Below are positions 10,352 through 21,433 of a stretch of 38,235 bases of DNA, in pieces. Numbering within the stretch: the first letter of the stretch is position 1; each line of letters begins with the position of its first letter. The notes under the pieces are model-generated. The model was not told the origin of the DNA. It did not search any database and saw only the letters and a program-made list of their open reading frames with translations. The stretch is from Stereum hirsutum FP-91666 SS1 (taxonomy: Eukaryota > Basidiomycota > Agaricomycetes > Russulales > Stereaceae), in NCBI RefSeq assembly GCF_000264905.1, contig NW_006763141.1, positions 1,339,295-1,377,529 on the forward strand, read 5' to 3'. The position numbers and the translations under genes are program-made.

Positions 10352-12029
10352 TCATATAATAGCCATCAGATGCAATCACAGACTACAGCATCGAGGTCAC
10401 ATTGAGGCCAATGTCCTGGGCACATAAAACAGCACCGTGGCCCAGTATAAGGTAGCCCGCCGGAATGGCCGGAGACAGCCCCGAGTGGAGTACGGGCTTC
10501 TCTGCTCAGTCCATTGCTATAACGAATAATGTTACCCTGTTGAAGTCTCCGGTCGTGTAATAGGTCATTCAGCATAGCATTCTCGACTACGTCTGCGAGC
10601 GCAGCTTGTCGGAGCGTGCATCTCCTAGGTTTAGGCGTGCGTTTTTAGATGCCCGACCCTATTTAGTAAGGATCTCAGCCAAGACAGGTCTCCAAGCGTA
10701 GCTGGAATGACCGCAGTGCTGCGCCAGCAGCCTATAATTCTGGCAAAATAGCCGGTTGCTTGTCGTTGTGGCGGTGGCTGACACCATACGTCGGTTCAGC
10801 AACACATACCCGTGTTTCTGTGTTTCTTGTAGCGGGAATACACTTCGGAGTTGGTCCAGAGAGTACTCTCGCTCGAGCATCGGGAGTTCGTACTGGTGGC
10901 AAAAGTCGGCGAATACTGGTATCTGCTGCTGACAACAGGTTCATGTCATGGATAGGACGCGCTAGACAATCGGGCCTACCTCTTGGGTCTGCGAACGAAA
11001 TGCCACCTCCAGTATCAGATTCTACTCAAAAACATGCTCGTTATCTGAGCGGTATCAGCAGTTTCGCACATGGGAGAGGAAAGTGCCATGTTTAGCGACG
11101 GCGCGCGATCATCATGCTTGATGCGCCTCTTAGACTAGAAGGATCAACTTCTTTGGTGACCGTGTTAGTACGCCGCTTTCGTGGCAGGGTTGTCTCATCG
11201 TACAGCGGTCTGCGTACTCTGCATAGGCAGTTGCTGTACCCCGGAGGTACAGTAGAAGTGTCTGATTCATTAGTTTGTATCAGTGCCCCTCTCACATTTG
11301 CACTAGTTGAATATACTCACTTGTCTAAGCTCGCACCAGGGCAGAGAGTATGATGTGCATCGATCTGGTTTCTTCCGTTTACCGTGAGATGACACGGAAA
11401 CGGCGCGCAGACGAGTCGTCTAGAAGGGATAGGAAGAACATAATTCCATCTCAACGATTTGGAAGACGCGTGCAGAATATATGAGGATTGATCAAATTTT
11501 ACGCAGATGTCATGAACGACATTCACGGTACTAACGTTGAGGACATCTCCTAAAGATCGGGCTGTGAAGACGGTCAGCACGCACGATGCCCTGTTCCGCC
11601 CTCGAAGTGTTTGCCAGTGTAAACGAGGGGCCAATCACCCATCGTTAGCAAGACACAAACATCCACGTTCAAGTGCGAGCACACACCGGCATTGTGTACA
11701 TAGTCGACTATGGCAACATGTCTTCACTCTAACAGGTCAAATGTGGTCGAGCCCGTGGCCATTGCGTATGGTGGGGACGTCGGCATCGAACTCGCGCGAG
11801 TATTCCCAATTAGGGCGAACACCCAGGTATACGCCCTAATAGCTCAGCGAGACCCGTACCCAACCACCAACTCACCATCATACACATCACCTACCAGCTT
11901 GCCTATCTTTCACCAGCGGATCAGCTACACCAATCGTCGCAGCAAAATCCTCACCCTCACGCGCTAGCCCTAATTTCACTCCTTCCACCCTCCGTTACTA
12001 AAACAATCATCACTCACCGCTCACGAATC
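10352..12029. other. no supported gene; scattered coding-like fragments
   Basis: Open frames of 65-111 codons occur on both strands. A minus-strand fragment near 10400-10500 reads PAIPAGYLILGHGAVLCAQD. A plus-strand fragment at 11700-11967 reads VEPVAIAYGGDVGIELARVF. Neither could be joined by plausible splice sites to neighbouring open frames, and neither is a recognised family. The last 90 bases are pyrimidine-rich and could be a promoter for the short reading frame at 12030. Confidence 0.3.
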
Positions 12030-12227
12030 ATGGGCCGCCCAAACAGACCTGTCGTCGGCTACCCCAGGCACTTGCAGGAGGCCGAAGCTAGGCGTCAGAT
12101 AGCGAAGTCGGAGAAGCTGCAGAGGCAGGCAGCTAGGAGGGAGAACCTGCGGCGGTGTCGAGCTCGGATCAGTGGGAGTGTGCGAGGAGGATGGAGTGTC
12201 GTGAAGTCGATCCTCCGTGGATTATAG
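12030..12227 (+). CDS. small basic hypothetical protein, 65 aa
   Basis: ATG at 12030 follows a C/T/A-rich leader (CTCACCGCTCACGAATC) typical of fungal start contexts. The product begins MGRPNRPVVGYPRHLQEAEA and is very rich in Arg, Lys, Gln and Glu, with one predicted amphipathic helix (about residues 15-45). No domain or signal peptide is visible. The next gene, the SREBP homologue, is on the opposite strand and its 3' end faces this one. It could be a real microprotein or a chance open frame. Confidence 0.3.
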   Translation: MGRPNRPVVGYPRHLQEAEARRQIAKSEKLQRQAARRENLRRCRARISGSVRGGWSVVKSILRGL

Positions 12228-12676
12228 AATGGTACGCATATAACTTTTGTTTTGCATTGTCTCAATGTTTATATGGACCAAAGAGAGATTGCAGGGTGCT
12301 TTCTACCGGGATGGTCGATAGTAATTCGTACCACCAACAGGCGTGCCGCTACGTATTCCTTTGCTTGCTGGTCTCGTTTGGTGTCCTCGTTACGTTGTTT
12401 CGTCTCATGTCAAATTCCTTTGCTCTGGTCGACACTGCCGTGTTTTTGTGACGCTGTTCTCTCCGGCCCTTTCCCATGGGGCCTGTTTTCGAAATCCTCA
12501 TGTATATCACCCCCAAGTACAGGCATGACCTATGCTAAGACAAATCTACACCTTTGCGATCTCATACTCATGCCAAATTTCTGAGCCAATTTATGTTGGT
12601 TTAATCTACAGGAGTGCCGAGAACACATATAAGTACCCTACCAGCAAACGTCGCAGTAAGCGTATGAGCGTCACTG
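12228..12676. other. 3' intergenic space between convergent frames
   Basis: No domain-bearing frame was found. The stretch holds the expected 3' untranslated region of the SREBP homologue on the minus strand. Open frames at 12252-12584 are short and not protein-like. Confidence 0.4.
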
Positions 12677-15600
12677 TCAGCCGTGGCCGTAGCCAGCTGG
12701 CTCCATTGCTGTTACCATTACCCGCGACCTTCTCGTCTTTGCCTCACGGTCCGCACCGAGAACAGCGTCGAACTCGTTGTCCAGCTTCATCCTGTCCTTA
12801 TCCATATCCTTCGACACACTCGAGTTCGAGGTCGCAGGTCCGACCCTCAGCCCGGCGATCCTCTCCCTCGCCTCCTCGACCCCCATGCTCCCCACGACTA
12901 ACCTCTCATAAGCTCTTATGCTAGTAGCAGCAGTAGCAACGATAGTCTTCGCTTTCGCACGGGAAGAAGCTTTGTTCCACAGGCTGTGAGCTCGAGATTT
13001 GGAGAGCGGGTAGGCGATGAGGGCGAGTGTGATGAGATCGTTTGTCGAAGCGGCGAAGGCGGAGGTGTGAGTCGTCATGCCGTAGTAGGTGAGGAGACAG
13101 GTGGCGAATGGCGTATTGGCTATTTTCGATATCCAATCATCAATCATCAGTATCGAAACCTCGTAAGGGCGATGAAAGAAAGTGAAGACGAAGTAGACTC
13201 ACGTTCCAGCGCGACCGACTCGCCCAACCGAACCCACGCCCTCTGCTCCAACTGCATCCTCTCGATGCCCCTCCCCTTACCCGTCTTACCACTCAAACCC
13301 CCACCACTCACCGCACGAACAATCTTTCCTATCGCACCCCCGCCCAACGCGCCCACAAAGCCTAGAACGCCTTCCTTGATACCAAGAGCCTCGCGCAGAC
13401 GGGCAGCTTCGTCAGCTGCTGTAGGAGAAGCGCGAGAAGAGAGCGAGAGAGCATCGATGAACGCGATGCGGTTGAAAGTGTCGGTACCAGGGAAGGAGAG
13501 GGAGCGGGGACGTTTCACTGCTTTGGACGTTGACTCTGACTCCGATACGGAGGAGGTGGAGGAGGTGGGAGAGGGAGGTGGCGTGGGAAGTGTGGCGTCC
13601 GCATTGCCTTGATGGATAACGGGTCCGAATGGTAAGAATTTGGTGAAGCGCCGGATTGAGCTGGGCAGCCAGGGCAAGACGATAGAGAAAAAGAAGAGGG
13701 CGGAGACAAGGAGATGGAAGACCTGGACGAATTCTTGCCATCCGAATCCAAGGCCTGACCCTGTCGGCGAGGACGGAGAAGGGATGTGTACGGCTGACGC
13801 AGGGAACGGCGAGTTGAGAACTACGCCAGAATGCGTGTGATGTGTCGAGGCGAATGAGGTCGACGAAGTGAGGGGAGAGCTGAAGAACGAGAAGAACGCA
13901 AAGACGGCGAGGAGGTATTGTGGTTGTTGAGGTTGTTGCGGTGCTTGGGCCTGAGGCGGTACGACGACGTTCCCCGTCCCACTTTCAAACATGATCTGCT
14001 GTTGCTGCTGAGCCACGAACGACTCGCTCTGCACCACTGCCGGCGCCACATTCTTCTTCGGCCTCCCCCTCTTCCTCTTCTCCGGCTGTCCCGTTCCTGT
14101 CGCCGCCGACGTCGTCGGTACCTTATCCTTCCCGACTTTCTCCTTCTTTACAGTCTCTTTCTTCTCCTTCACGACTTTCGGCTTCTTCCTCGCCCTCGTT
14201 GTCTCTTCTTCATCCCCATCATCGCTGTCCCCAGCATCGTCATCGTCGCTCATACCTCCACGTCCGTTCGCGTTCTCGTATTCGAGCTCGTCGCGCTCCG
14301 GTCCGGCGAACTTGGCGGTCCATTCGCGCTCCCATTCCTTCAGGAGAGCGGGACCTCCGACGAGTCCGGAGATGAGCGAGTGGAGACCTTGTTGTTCATG
14401 CTTGAGACGTTGCTCGCGACGTTTCAAGACACTACATCGAATGAACGAGCAGACAACCAAGTCAGTATACAGGATACACATCTCCCAAATATTTTGCTGG
14501 AAAATGGGAGGAAAAGACGCACCGAATATACTCCGTCGCCTTCCCCAGGACATTCGCCTTACTGATCTTCCTCGCGACCTTCACACCATCCACGATGCCC
14601 CTCTCATCCACCACATCCTTCTCCTTCACCTCCTCGCCACCCTCCAGCCCATCCTCAATAAGATCCGAGGACTTGTCCTTATTCTTCTTCTGATCCAGAA
14701 CTCTCAGCGCGGGCACGGCGTTCTTCAGCGATATAATCCGTGTATTAAGATTAGTGCGATATCGACGTTCGATGGTTGTATGGCTCGTTTTCGGACGGCC
14801 ACCTATGACCGTCGTCGTGCCCGGTGCAGCCGCACTGGCAGTAGCGCTTGTACCGGACAAAGTAGACGCGGGAGCGAGAGTGGCGTTAGCGGAAGAGGGA
14901 TCAGAAGGGGGAAGAGAGACGAGGTTTGACGTGGAGTTTGGTGAGGAGGCCGCAGAAGGAAAGGTGTTGGCTGAGGTGGGTGGGGACGAGGAGCCGCTGA
15001 TGGAGGATGTGTTGGAGGTGGAGGTGGGAGGTTGGGGTAGATTGTTTGAAGGGTTGTGTTTGAGGGGTTTCGAGGGATGGGGAGTTTGGGGGAAGTCGAG
15101 CCTACGGGTTTGGTGTTTATAAGTTAGTTTGGTTGAGGAAGGTCGAGTATTGTAAGAGGCCAATGAGTAGAGGCTGAGATACTGTGCATAAATCAAAACA
15201 TACCTCCGAACGACTGGACGGATTGGCCCTGTCCTGCGACAGGGACAGCAAGCGTAACACCAGCGGTCTGCCTAACTCTCTGCGCCAACTCGTCCGCAGG
15301 GTCGAGTGTCCCATCGACCTTCTGCTCCAACTGTTCCTCGCCCACTGCCGAATTCATCATCGCATCGAACACTTCACTGAGGGGGTCGTTTTGCGGTGGA
15401 GAGTCCGCCATTGAGTTATTGGTATTGGAGCTCGGCTGGACGGCAGCGCTGTGGTCCAATGTGGGAGAGAGCGAAGCGCCGGAGCTCGATGAGGAGGAAG
15501 TGATGCTCATGCGCCTCTCTCCGAGTGGATGTGTATTAGCAGATGACGGGTGAAGCATTCCGTCCATAAACTGCGTGAACATCATGTCTTCGGAGAAGGG

Positions 15601-16236
15601 CATGCTGCTCAGGTCGTCACCCGAAGACTGCGAGTGCCGTGGAATATGATGTGGAGAGAAGATATTCGTGGTAGAGTCACTCGACGGTAATATATTTGTG
15701 GTGTCGAAGTGAAGCGCAGAAGGCTCAATGGCCATGGCGGGGTTGAAGTCAAGTTCCATAGGCAGAGAAAAGTCAAAGTCCATAGATGAAGGGTCGAACT
15801 TCAAGTCTGAGACGCCGGCAGAGGGAGCTGAGGGATCTTGTGGCCATAGGTTCGTGAACTGTGACCAGTGGGGTGCGGGGCTCGCACCGCCAAACGATGA
15901 TGATGAGTCTTCTCCACCAACCGATGAAGTCGATGAATCGGTGTTAGAAAATGTGCCGACGGATCGGAGGAGGAAGTTGAGAGGGTTAGACGGGTCGAGG
16001 GTGTTCCCGTCCATAGACTGAGTCGCTGAAGACTCTTCTCGCTGTTTCTGCTGGTGCTGGGCCATGAAGTCGTCGATAGAACCGACGGCGGAAGACGCGG
16101 AGGACATAATGTCGTCTGCTAGGTTAGCAAAGGTGGGTGTGGTCGGAGAGGTGGCGGAGACCCCAGCGCAGGACGGCAGCGACATCGTGTGGCGAACGTG
16201 CGTAGGAGAGTTCCGACTGGAATGCGCAGAGAGCAT
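12677..16236 (-). CDS. sre1: SREBP-type bHLH membrane transcription factor (Sre1 homologue)
   Basis: Sre1 is held in the ER membrane by a two-pass hairpin. On sterol or oxygen limitation its N-terminal bHLH half is released to activate sterol-synthesis and hypoxia genes. Exons on the minus strand: 16236-15204, 15101-14523, 14431-13203, 13119-12677; introns of 102, 91 and 83 nt have GT..AG ends. Exon 1 is Ser/Thr/Pro-rich (MLSAHSSRNSPTHVRHTMSL). Exon 2 holds the bHLH, SHTTIERRYRTNLNTRIISL, with the Tyr that marks SREBPs, then VARKISKANVLGKATEYI spliced in frame to RVLKRREQRLKHEQQGL (leucine zipper). Exon 3 has an acidic/basic linker and two hydrophobic segments (YLLAVFAFFSFF; FHLLVSALFFFSIVLPW). 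Exons 3-4 carry the C-terminal fungal SREBP domain (RIAFIDALSLSS; ALIAYPLSKSRAHSLWNKAS). Total about 1,094 codons. Odd: exon 1 ends in phase 1 but exon 2 needs phase 2, so one nucleotide is missing or extra. The ATG used is the first in exon 1; the frame stays open upstream to a splice acceptor near 16290, so a further 5' exon is likely. Confidence 0.85.
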
Positions 16237-16854
16237 CTGCAGATCCTGATGCAGGGGTGGACGGGGAAGAGAGCGCGTTCGTAGGGTTGCTGGGAATCGA
16301 GGATAAAATAAAGACAGATATGAGTCCGTGATATCAATGAGTGATCTTCGAATAATAGGGAAAATAAGCTTACTCCGCTGTACTTTGCGAGACGCGGAAT
16401 ACCAAACGGTCCGCCAACATTATCCCAACCGGTATATATGGATTCGTCCCGGGCCCGTTGAGTTTATTGAAGTCCTTGCGCCTGTTGAGCAAAAATGGGA
16501 TACGCACCGGTATTTATAATTCTCGTCCTTCACCCAGTTTGTTTCTTCGTCCTGACATCCTCCCCGTCCATTCAAAACTCCGATCCCATCCTAGCTTCAA
16601 GACCTGCGCATCACCTGGATTCGAGTCTCGGCCGCGTTGGTATTCGTTCGATTTCAAGCCGTGGCGGTGGACGGTGACGATTGATGAGTCGATCACCTCG
16701 ATGGCCAAGGATATGCATAAATTTACGTTGGTCAGTGCGCTTGTGGACAACTGAAGCAAGGGGACAAGAGGTGAGTTGCTGAAGCAAGATGCGGTGATGG
16801 GAAACCAGACAGTGGCGGCGGAGTGGCCCACTGCGGATCAGCGTGACTGCGTGA
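16237..16854. other. 5' region of the SREBP homologue
   Basis: On the minus strand a good acceptor (TTCCCAG, about 16289-16295) precedes in-frame codons of exon 1. Upstream lies a possible 5' exon reading NGPGTNPYIPVGIM and ADRLVFRVSQSTAE, ending near a GTAAGC donor (about 16370-16375). Its frame does not join exon 1 without a shift, so it is not called as coding. An open frame at 16458-16754 (+) has no domain. Confidence 0.35.
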
Positions 16855-16871
16855 CATGTCTGGTTTGCAGA

Positions 16872-16999
16872 TGTGGCGACAGTCGCCACACTATTGTGTT
16901 CCGACGTCTTACTGTCGGAGCACATTGTGTCGAGATGTCGCAGCGTCTCGACACAATTCAGATATATTCCGCGGTATGTGCGGCGCATATAGTCTGAAT
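16872..16999. repeat. cluster of perfect short hairpins
   Basis: Four stem-loops lie end to end: TGTGGCGAC/GTCGCCACA around one base (16872-16890); TCCGAC/GTCGGA (16900-16919); TTGTGTCGAGA/TCTCGACACAA with a 10-base loop (16925-16956); ATTCAGA/TCTGAAT (about 16955-16999). All arms are perfect. The motif GCCAC next to a T/C/G spacer recurs in the inverted repeat at 17.3/17.8 kb. This may be the subterminal part of a TIR element or a structured non-coding RNA; there is no coding evidence. Confidence 0.55.
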
Positions 17000-17132
17000 T
17001 TTTTAGGAATATCATCTTCGAAAGAGCCAGAGGGGCATCAACGGCGGTAATGCGAAATACGGCCTGACCTCCAACCTGATGCCACCGAGAAGTTTTCTGG
17101 ATTAAATTCCCCGTAACAACGCTCGAACCCAC

Positions 17133-17892
17133 CGAGAATTTATCAAAGATATTTTAGACGCCTTTATTGAAAAAAAACTCCCCGAAACATTCCCGCTGAT
17201 ATCGTCGCCTTTTTTGTCTTTATATTGGTCAGTCTTGTGCTGAACGTTCTGGAAACTTTACTGTTACAGCGACATTCACCTCGATGCGGAAAAACGCGTT
17301 TCGTATTTTCGTGTTGCCACAGTCTCGCCACGGCTCTCGGAGCAGACCGGAGCTCACCGCGCAGGGACCCCTGTTGCAGAAATCCGCGCCACTTGTAGCA
17401 TCGCTGTGGCCAGCCGCAACTCAGTGTCATGAAAGTCGTTCCTCTTGCCAAAATGCCTTTATTATGCTTCCGAAAATTTTGCAACTCATCCATACTTATA
17501 CCTTAGTGGTTCAGACAATCACTGAGAGACAATATCTAGGAGGGAGCACTGTTGGAAGTCAACAACCACATAATAGACAACTCTCATCAATGTTTTAGTT
17601 ATGATTCCTCCTGAATATGGGCCTGATGGCTGCAGATTCCGTAGAGAGGTGAGTTACATACTTCATCCAGCCAATTTAGTGCATCTCCTTTCAATCATAT
17701 TCTCTCGAACTTGTGCATGTGCAAGTGCCGGATCTTACCAGGTGGTTCGGGGTCCCAGTTGGTCAGCTTACACGTCTGTGGCGAGCATGTGGCAACACGA
17801 AATCGCGAAACTCGCGATTCCGCATCGAGGTGAAAAGCGCTGTAAAATATCTCCGGCATGGCGGTGGGCGCTGTCGAGAATTTATCAAGGAT
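17133..17892. repeat. inverted-repeat unit bounded by a short direct repeat
   Basis: Two arms of about 65 bases face each other: 17266-17332 and 17775-17843. Both contain TTCACCTCGATGCGGAA and TTTCGTGTTGCCACA. About 440 bases lie between them. Outside the arms the 18-base sequence CGAGAATTTATCAAAGAT (17133-17150) recurs as a direct copy with one mismatch (17875-17892). The layout fits an eroded foldback or TIR element with no transposase. No coding domain is seen inside. Confidence 0.5.
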
Positions 17893-18268
17893 TTTGATTA
17901 CAGTAAGTCTCCAGTACAGTATCTGCCTTTGCGTTGGATTTCTCATCATTATATTCTAGGTATGTTCAGGTTATTATCTCTAGATATGACGAGGTCTGCC
18001 TCCAGTGGCTGGAAGTGTGCACTTCCCGACGTTTCCCACCGTCTTGTTCACCACGGTCCACCTCTTCCGCTGCGATTCCACTCGCATCGGCACCTCCTCC
18101 TCCCTCCTCCTCACTCTTCTCGGGAATTGTTCACTATGGACGGCAAAGGCACATAGCTCTATCATATGGCTCGGGCTTAGGCGCGATTCGGACATGTCGG
18201 CACACAGAAATAGCGCGGGTTGCCTCAGTGGAGTGTGTACGTGTATCTAGCGCGCGCCATTGTCCAGG

Positions 18269-18680
18269 CTGGAGAGTCCGTTCTTGGTCGGAGGAGAATC
18301 TATCGCAGCGGGCAGCAACGCCTGCCAGACGTTCTCTCCGTGCGTCCGCTTCTTTGTATTCCTTTTTCTACGCTGATGTTTCGTATCCAGCGCGGACACA
18401 CATTTTTTTCTAGCTTCCCCACGCCCCGCGCTTGATATAAGACTCAGCTTCAGGGCATGGAACAATAGAAACACCCGACTGCATCACTCGAAGAGAGCCC
18501 TTCCTGAGTCGGAGGAGAATATATCGAGCGGGAGGCGATCGAGAGTGAGGTCTTTTCAATCTCGGTACTTGTATGGTATGCATATTCTCCTTTCAACTCT
18601 CTTTCAGTACGCTGACGTTGTATATCCTCCCAAACAACTTTCGTTGTCTTCCGACACTATAATCCTCGACAGGGCCTGGA
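18269..18680. repeat. diverged tandem duplication, about 220-240 bp period
   Basis: CGGAGGAGAAT occurs at 18289 and 18510 with similar sequence around it. About 90 bases downstream of each, TACGCTGATGTTTCGTATCC (about 18369) matches TACGCTGACGTTGTATATCC (about 18609). On the + strand both copies translate alike: SEENLSQRAATPARRSLR with YADVSYPA, and SEENISSGRRSRVRSFQ with YADVVYPP. The second copy has a plausible tiny intron between these blocks. It looks like a duplicated exon pair from an unknown gene. Confidence 0.5.
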
Positions 18681-18826
18681 GGCGTGGGAGGTGCAACCTC
18701 ATAGTGATTAGTCATCATCTGGCCGCCGCATTGTCGCTTCCTTGAACATGTCGGATTGATGCGTGCTCCGTGGTTCTACGAGACTTAGTGGAGTGAATAC
18801 TTCCTCTAGGTTTATATTATATCAAT

Positions 18827-19420
18827 GTTTCATCGTCCATCGAGCTTCGAGGTCACTTGGACCTTGGTTCAGACTCCCGAACGCGCCAACGCAGACGACA
18901 GCGCATCTTCCTCTCACTCTTCATCCGACGAACAAGACGTGGAACAGAACGAAGCCCTCGGACTGAGTGGCGCTTGCTCATCAACAGCGGTGAGATCGAA
19001 GCGAACTCCATTACGGTGAAGAAAGAAAGGGTGTTGGCGATATCGCGTGATAGTGTGCAGAGTATGGTGAGAGATCCTGCGGTGAAGTAGGTTTACGAAG
19101 CGTCGTTGGAGGCGGCGAGGAAACCTGATGTGGACAAGGGCTGGACGGTTAGTGGATCCGTACGAGGAACTGTGGGTGAAGGAGAGCAAAATCATCGATA
19201 GGGGTATGCTGGACAAGCACTATACGGAGGACTACTCAGACTGGCGGTGTACGGTGAGTGTTTCTATTGCTGACATTTGTCTTCCGTCTGACGGAGTGTG
19301 CTGGTTAGGTGAGAGACGAGTCGACCGTATCGGCACCCAACACCCAACACGCGACCGCAGGTTGGTATGACCCCGCTCATGGTCCTGTGCTCGTTGCTTG
19401 AATGTGTTTTTATATAGACT
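18827..19420 (+). pseudogene. coding relic, family unknown
   Basis: Three + strand frames must be joined to read a protein-like sequence: FEVTWTLVQTPERANADDSA, then WRLLINSGEIEANSITVKKE and SVQSMVRDPAVK, a TAG stop (about 19088), VYEASLEAARKPDVDKGW, then in another frame DPYEELWVKESKIIDRGML and KHYTEDYSDW. A short GT..AG gap around 19254-19307 leads to RDESTVSAPNTQHATAGWYD. The amino-acid composition and the clean resumption after each break argue for a former gene. I do not recognise the family. Confidence 0.4.
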
Positions 19421-20279
19421 CGCTTGCAGACAAAGGTGCGCCACACCGAACAAGGGTTTCCATATTGGGATAAAGAATGGCGGCAACAGCGTGGGCGCCC
19501 GGGCACTTGGGGGTCTCGCTGATTCCTTTCATCGTTTCCGTCCCACTTTTCACTCTATGAATGCCCGCCTCCTTCACCGTCCTATATTCGTAGCTCTGCA
19601 TGTCCGCGTGCTCGCTATCGAGACGGACCCGTTCTTCTTATGTATCACGTTGCCGTTAAATTCCGTCCAAACCTGCCCTTGGTTTCGAGCAGTGTCAGTT
19701 CACTCAGCCTCTCTCCGTAATCGTTGTGACGTGTCTCGCAGATAAAGCCGCTAACACAAGCAAACTTCATATTGCAAGACCCTCAGCGATCTCGCTAGTC
19801 GAATCTACAACTTCGGGTTTTCTCCAGTTCAGAGTCTCTCTTGTTGTGAGAACGCAGCCGGAGGCTCCATCTAATCCATCTCTTTTTCCAGGAACAAGTT
19901 GCTTTCTGCGTCTTCAATGAATAGACAAAACACCGCACTCTTGGCTCTCGCCCCGTCGCCACATTGTCTGAAAGGCTCCGCTACGTCAAACGATCTAGCG
20001 AGATCCATTGATACAGCTTCATCACCGTTTCCCGTTACACTCGCACCCGCCCATCGACTGTGCCCGCTACCGGACGGTGCTTGAGGAGGTACTGGGATGT
20101 TCACGGCCGCAATGTAGAGCAGGTTCACCTTAGGTACGTACTCAGGCAGAGAGCTGCGTACCGAGTGGAACCGTGGACTGAGGAGCCCTTAAACCAGGTC
20201 CTTATGCAAACTGATGCTCACCCCAAACCATACATTTTGCATTTGAACCAAAACTTCACAATAATCTTATATCTTCTGT
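19421..20279. other. no supported gene
   Basis: Several short frames on both strands overlap here (for example 19726-19920 and 19899-20084, +; 19871-20128, -). Fragments such as GLEEVLGMFTAAM and SRFTLGTYSGRELRTEW near 20080-20170 (+) look like protein but are separated by stops. This may be the middle of the relic gene on either side. Confidence 0.3.
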
Positions 20280-20960
20280 GTGCGTCTGATCCGATTGCGG
20301 GCCTCACGCTGCTCAATCCGTCGTCGTACACGCTGTGGTCGCCAGCGCGTTCGGGATCAACGCCGTCAAGACCCTTATGGCCCTCAGCAAGTCTTCAACA
20401 AGAAGAAACGTGCCCTCAGAGACTTGTCCACCCGATCGTCGCCCATCGGAATGACGTCAAATGCACTCAAAGTACAAGCCTTCGCGCAACCGCTTGCTTG
20501 TACTCTGCCTCGCTTTGGTATATATACAAGGACCAGCGTCACCCCCCAAAGATATATCGCCACACTGTCCAGAAGAAAAGTGTAATCGCGACGGAGGAAC
20601 CCAAGGCCGTGACCACAGGTGTCCTTCTTCGAGCAGTGTGGCCCACGCCCGCGAGTGCCACTGATGTAGCCGAAGCGCTCGTTCGAGAAACCCATCTGCT
20701 CTCGTTGCTGAACGCTCAGAAACTTCTACCTCGACACTCTCAACTACGGGCAGCATCTTCAGCTTCGTCATCAGCCTCCTCACGTCTCCTGCAGCTCAAG
20801 CACTCGCCACAGCTGAGGCGTTGATATCCCTTGGAGCGCGAGTGAGGGGCTATATACAAGTTCTTGTGCAGACCGATCGGGGCAGAGCGATAACAAGGCG
20901 AGTTCGGAATGGGTTTGTAGTTTCTCGGATCCTCTTTCTCTTCGTCTTCTGACTTAGCTT
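20280..20960 (+). pseudogene. coding relic with a hydrophobic segment, family unknown
   Basis: One + strand frame reads VVVHAVVASAFGINAVKTLM followed by ALSKSSTRRNVPSET (about 20310-20430). After stops and frame changes, another reads TTGSIFSFVISLLTSPAAQ, ALATAEALISLGARVRGYIQ and VLVQTDRGRAITRRVRNGF (20745-20910). The two blocks suggest a helical, partly membrane-associated protein. No domain was recognised. It could belong to the same dead gene as the relics at 18.8 and 21.4 kb. Confidence 0.35.
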
Positions 20961-21433
20961 CTAGAGCGACCCTTGTAGCACGGGTACGGAGGTTTCGCAA
21001 TACAGAAAACTACGCACCTCTAACCCTGCATTCAGAGCGGCGGTTCAGACCTTTCGTGCTAGACTCGGTACGCATGTCGTTTGTCAGTGATACTAATGAA
21101 GCTCACTACCGGGTCAGTACACGCTGAGAGCGAGCACATGGACACAGGGGTTGACATCGTCCCAGATATTGAGCTGACTGTGTTTCACGACGCAAGCATT
21201 GGAGCGTGGCACATGGTTTGAGGTCTAAGGACGAAGAAAATTGGAGAGTTAGTTAGAATATAGTCAAGTTGGATGCCTCTTGTACATGGTGCTCTAATAG
21301 CAAAGATATTCATTGAACCCGACCCAGTGTGGAGTCTCCGGAAGTACCAGAGGAGATTGAAGAGTGCATCTTTATGTTCCCCACCGTGTTCTCTACCCAT
21401 CTAACAAACTATGATGCTGTCGGTCGGCTGTGA
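20961..21433. other. no supported gene
   Basis: Only short fragments are readable on the + strand (DIELTVFHDASIGAWHM near 21155-21210; ALIAKIFIEPDPVWSLRKYQ near 21292-21350). They are separated by stops and no family was recognised. Confidence 0.3.

Noticed and set aside
11690..11760. Resemblance of VYIVDYGNMSSL to the N-terminus of His7 (IGP synthase)
   Set aside because: The AG of the DYGAGN motif is missing, a stop follows at once, and no downstream glutamine-amidotransferase motif was found.
13412..14565. Long open frames antisense to SREBP exon 3
   Set aside because: They mirror the intact 410-codon exon with its membrane segments and C-terminal domain; their Arg/Leu-rich products are artefacts of the opposite strand.
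16606..16650. tRNA-like B box (GGATTCGAGTCTC)
   Set aside because: The T-stem does not pair and no A box, anticodon arm or acceptor stem can be folded around it.
17095..17130. tRNA-like GGTTCGAGC on the minus strand
   Set aside because: No matching A box or cloverleaf could be formed.
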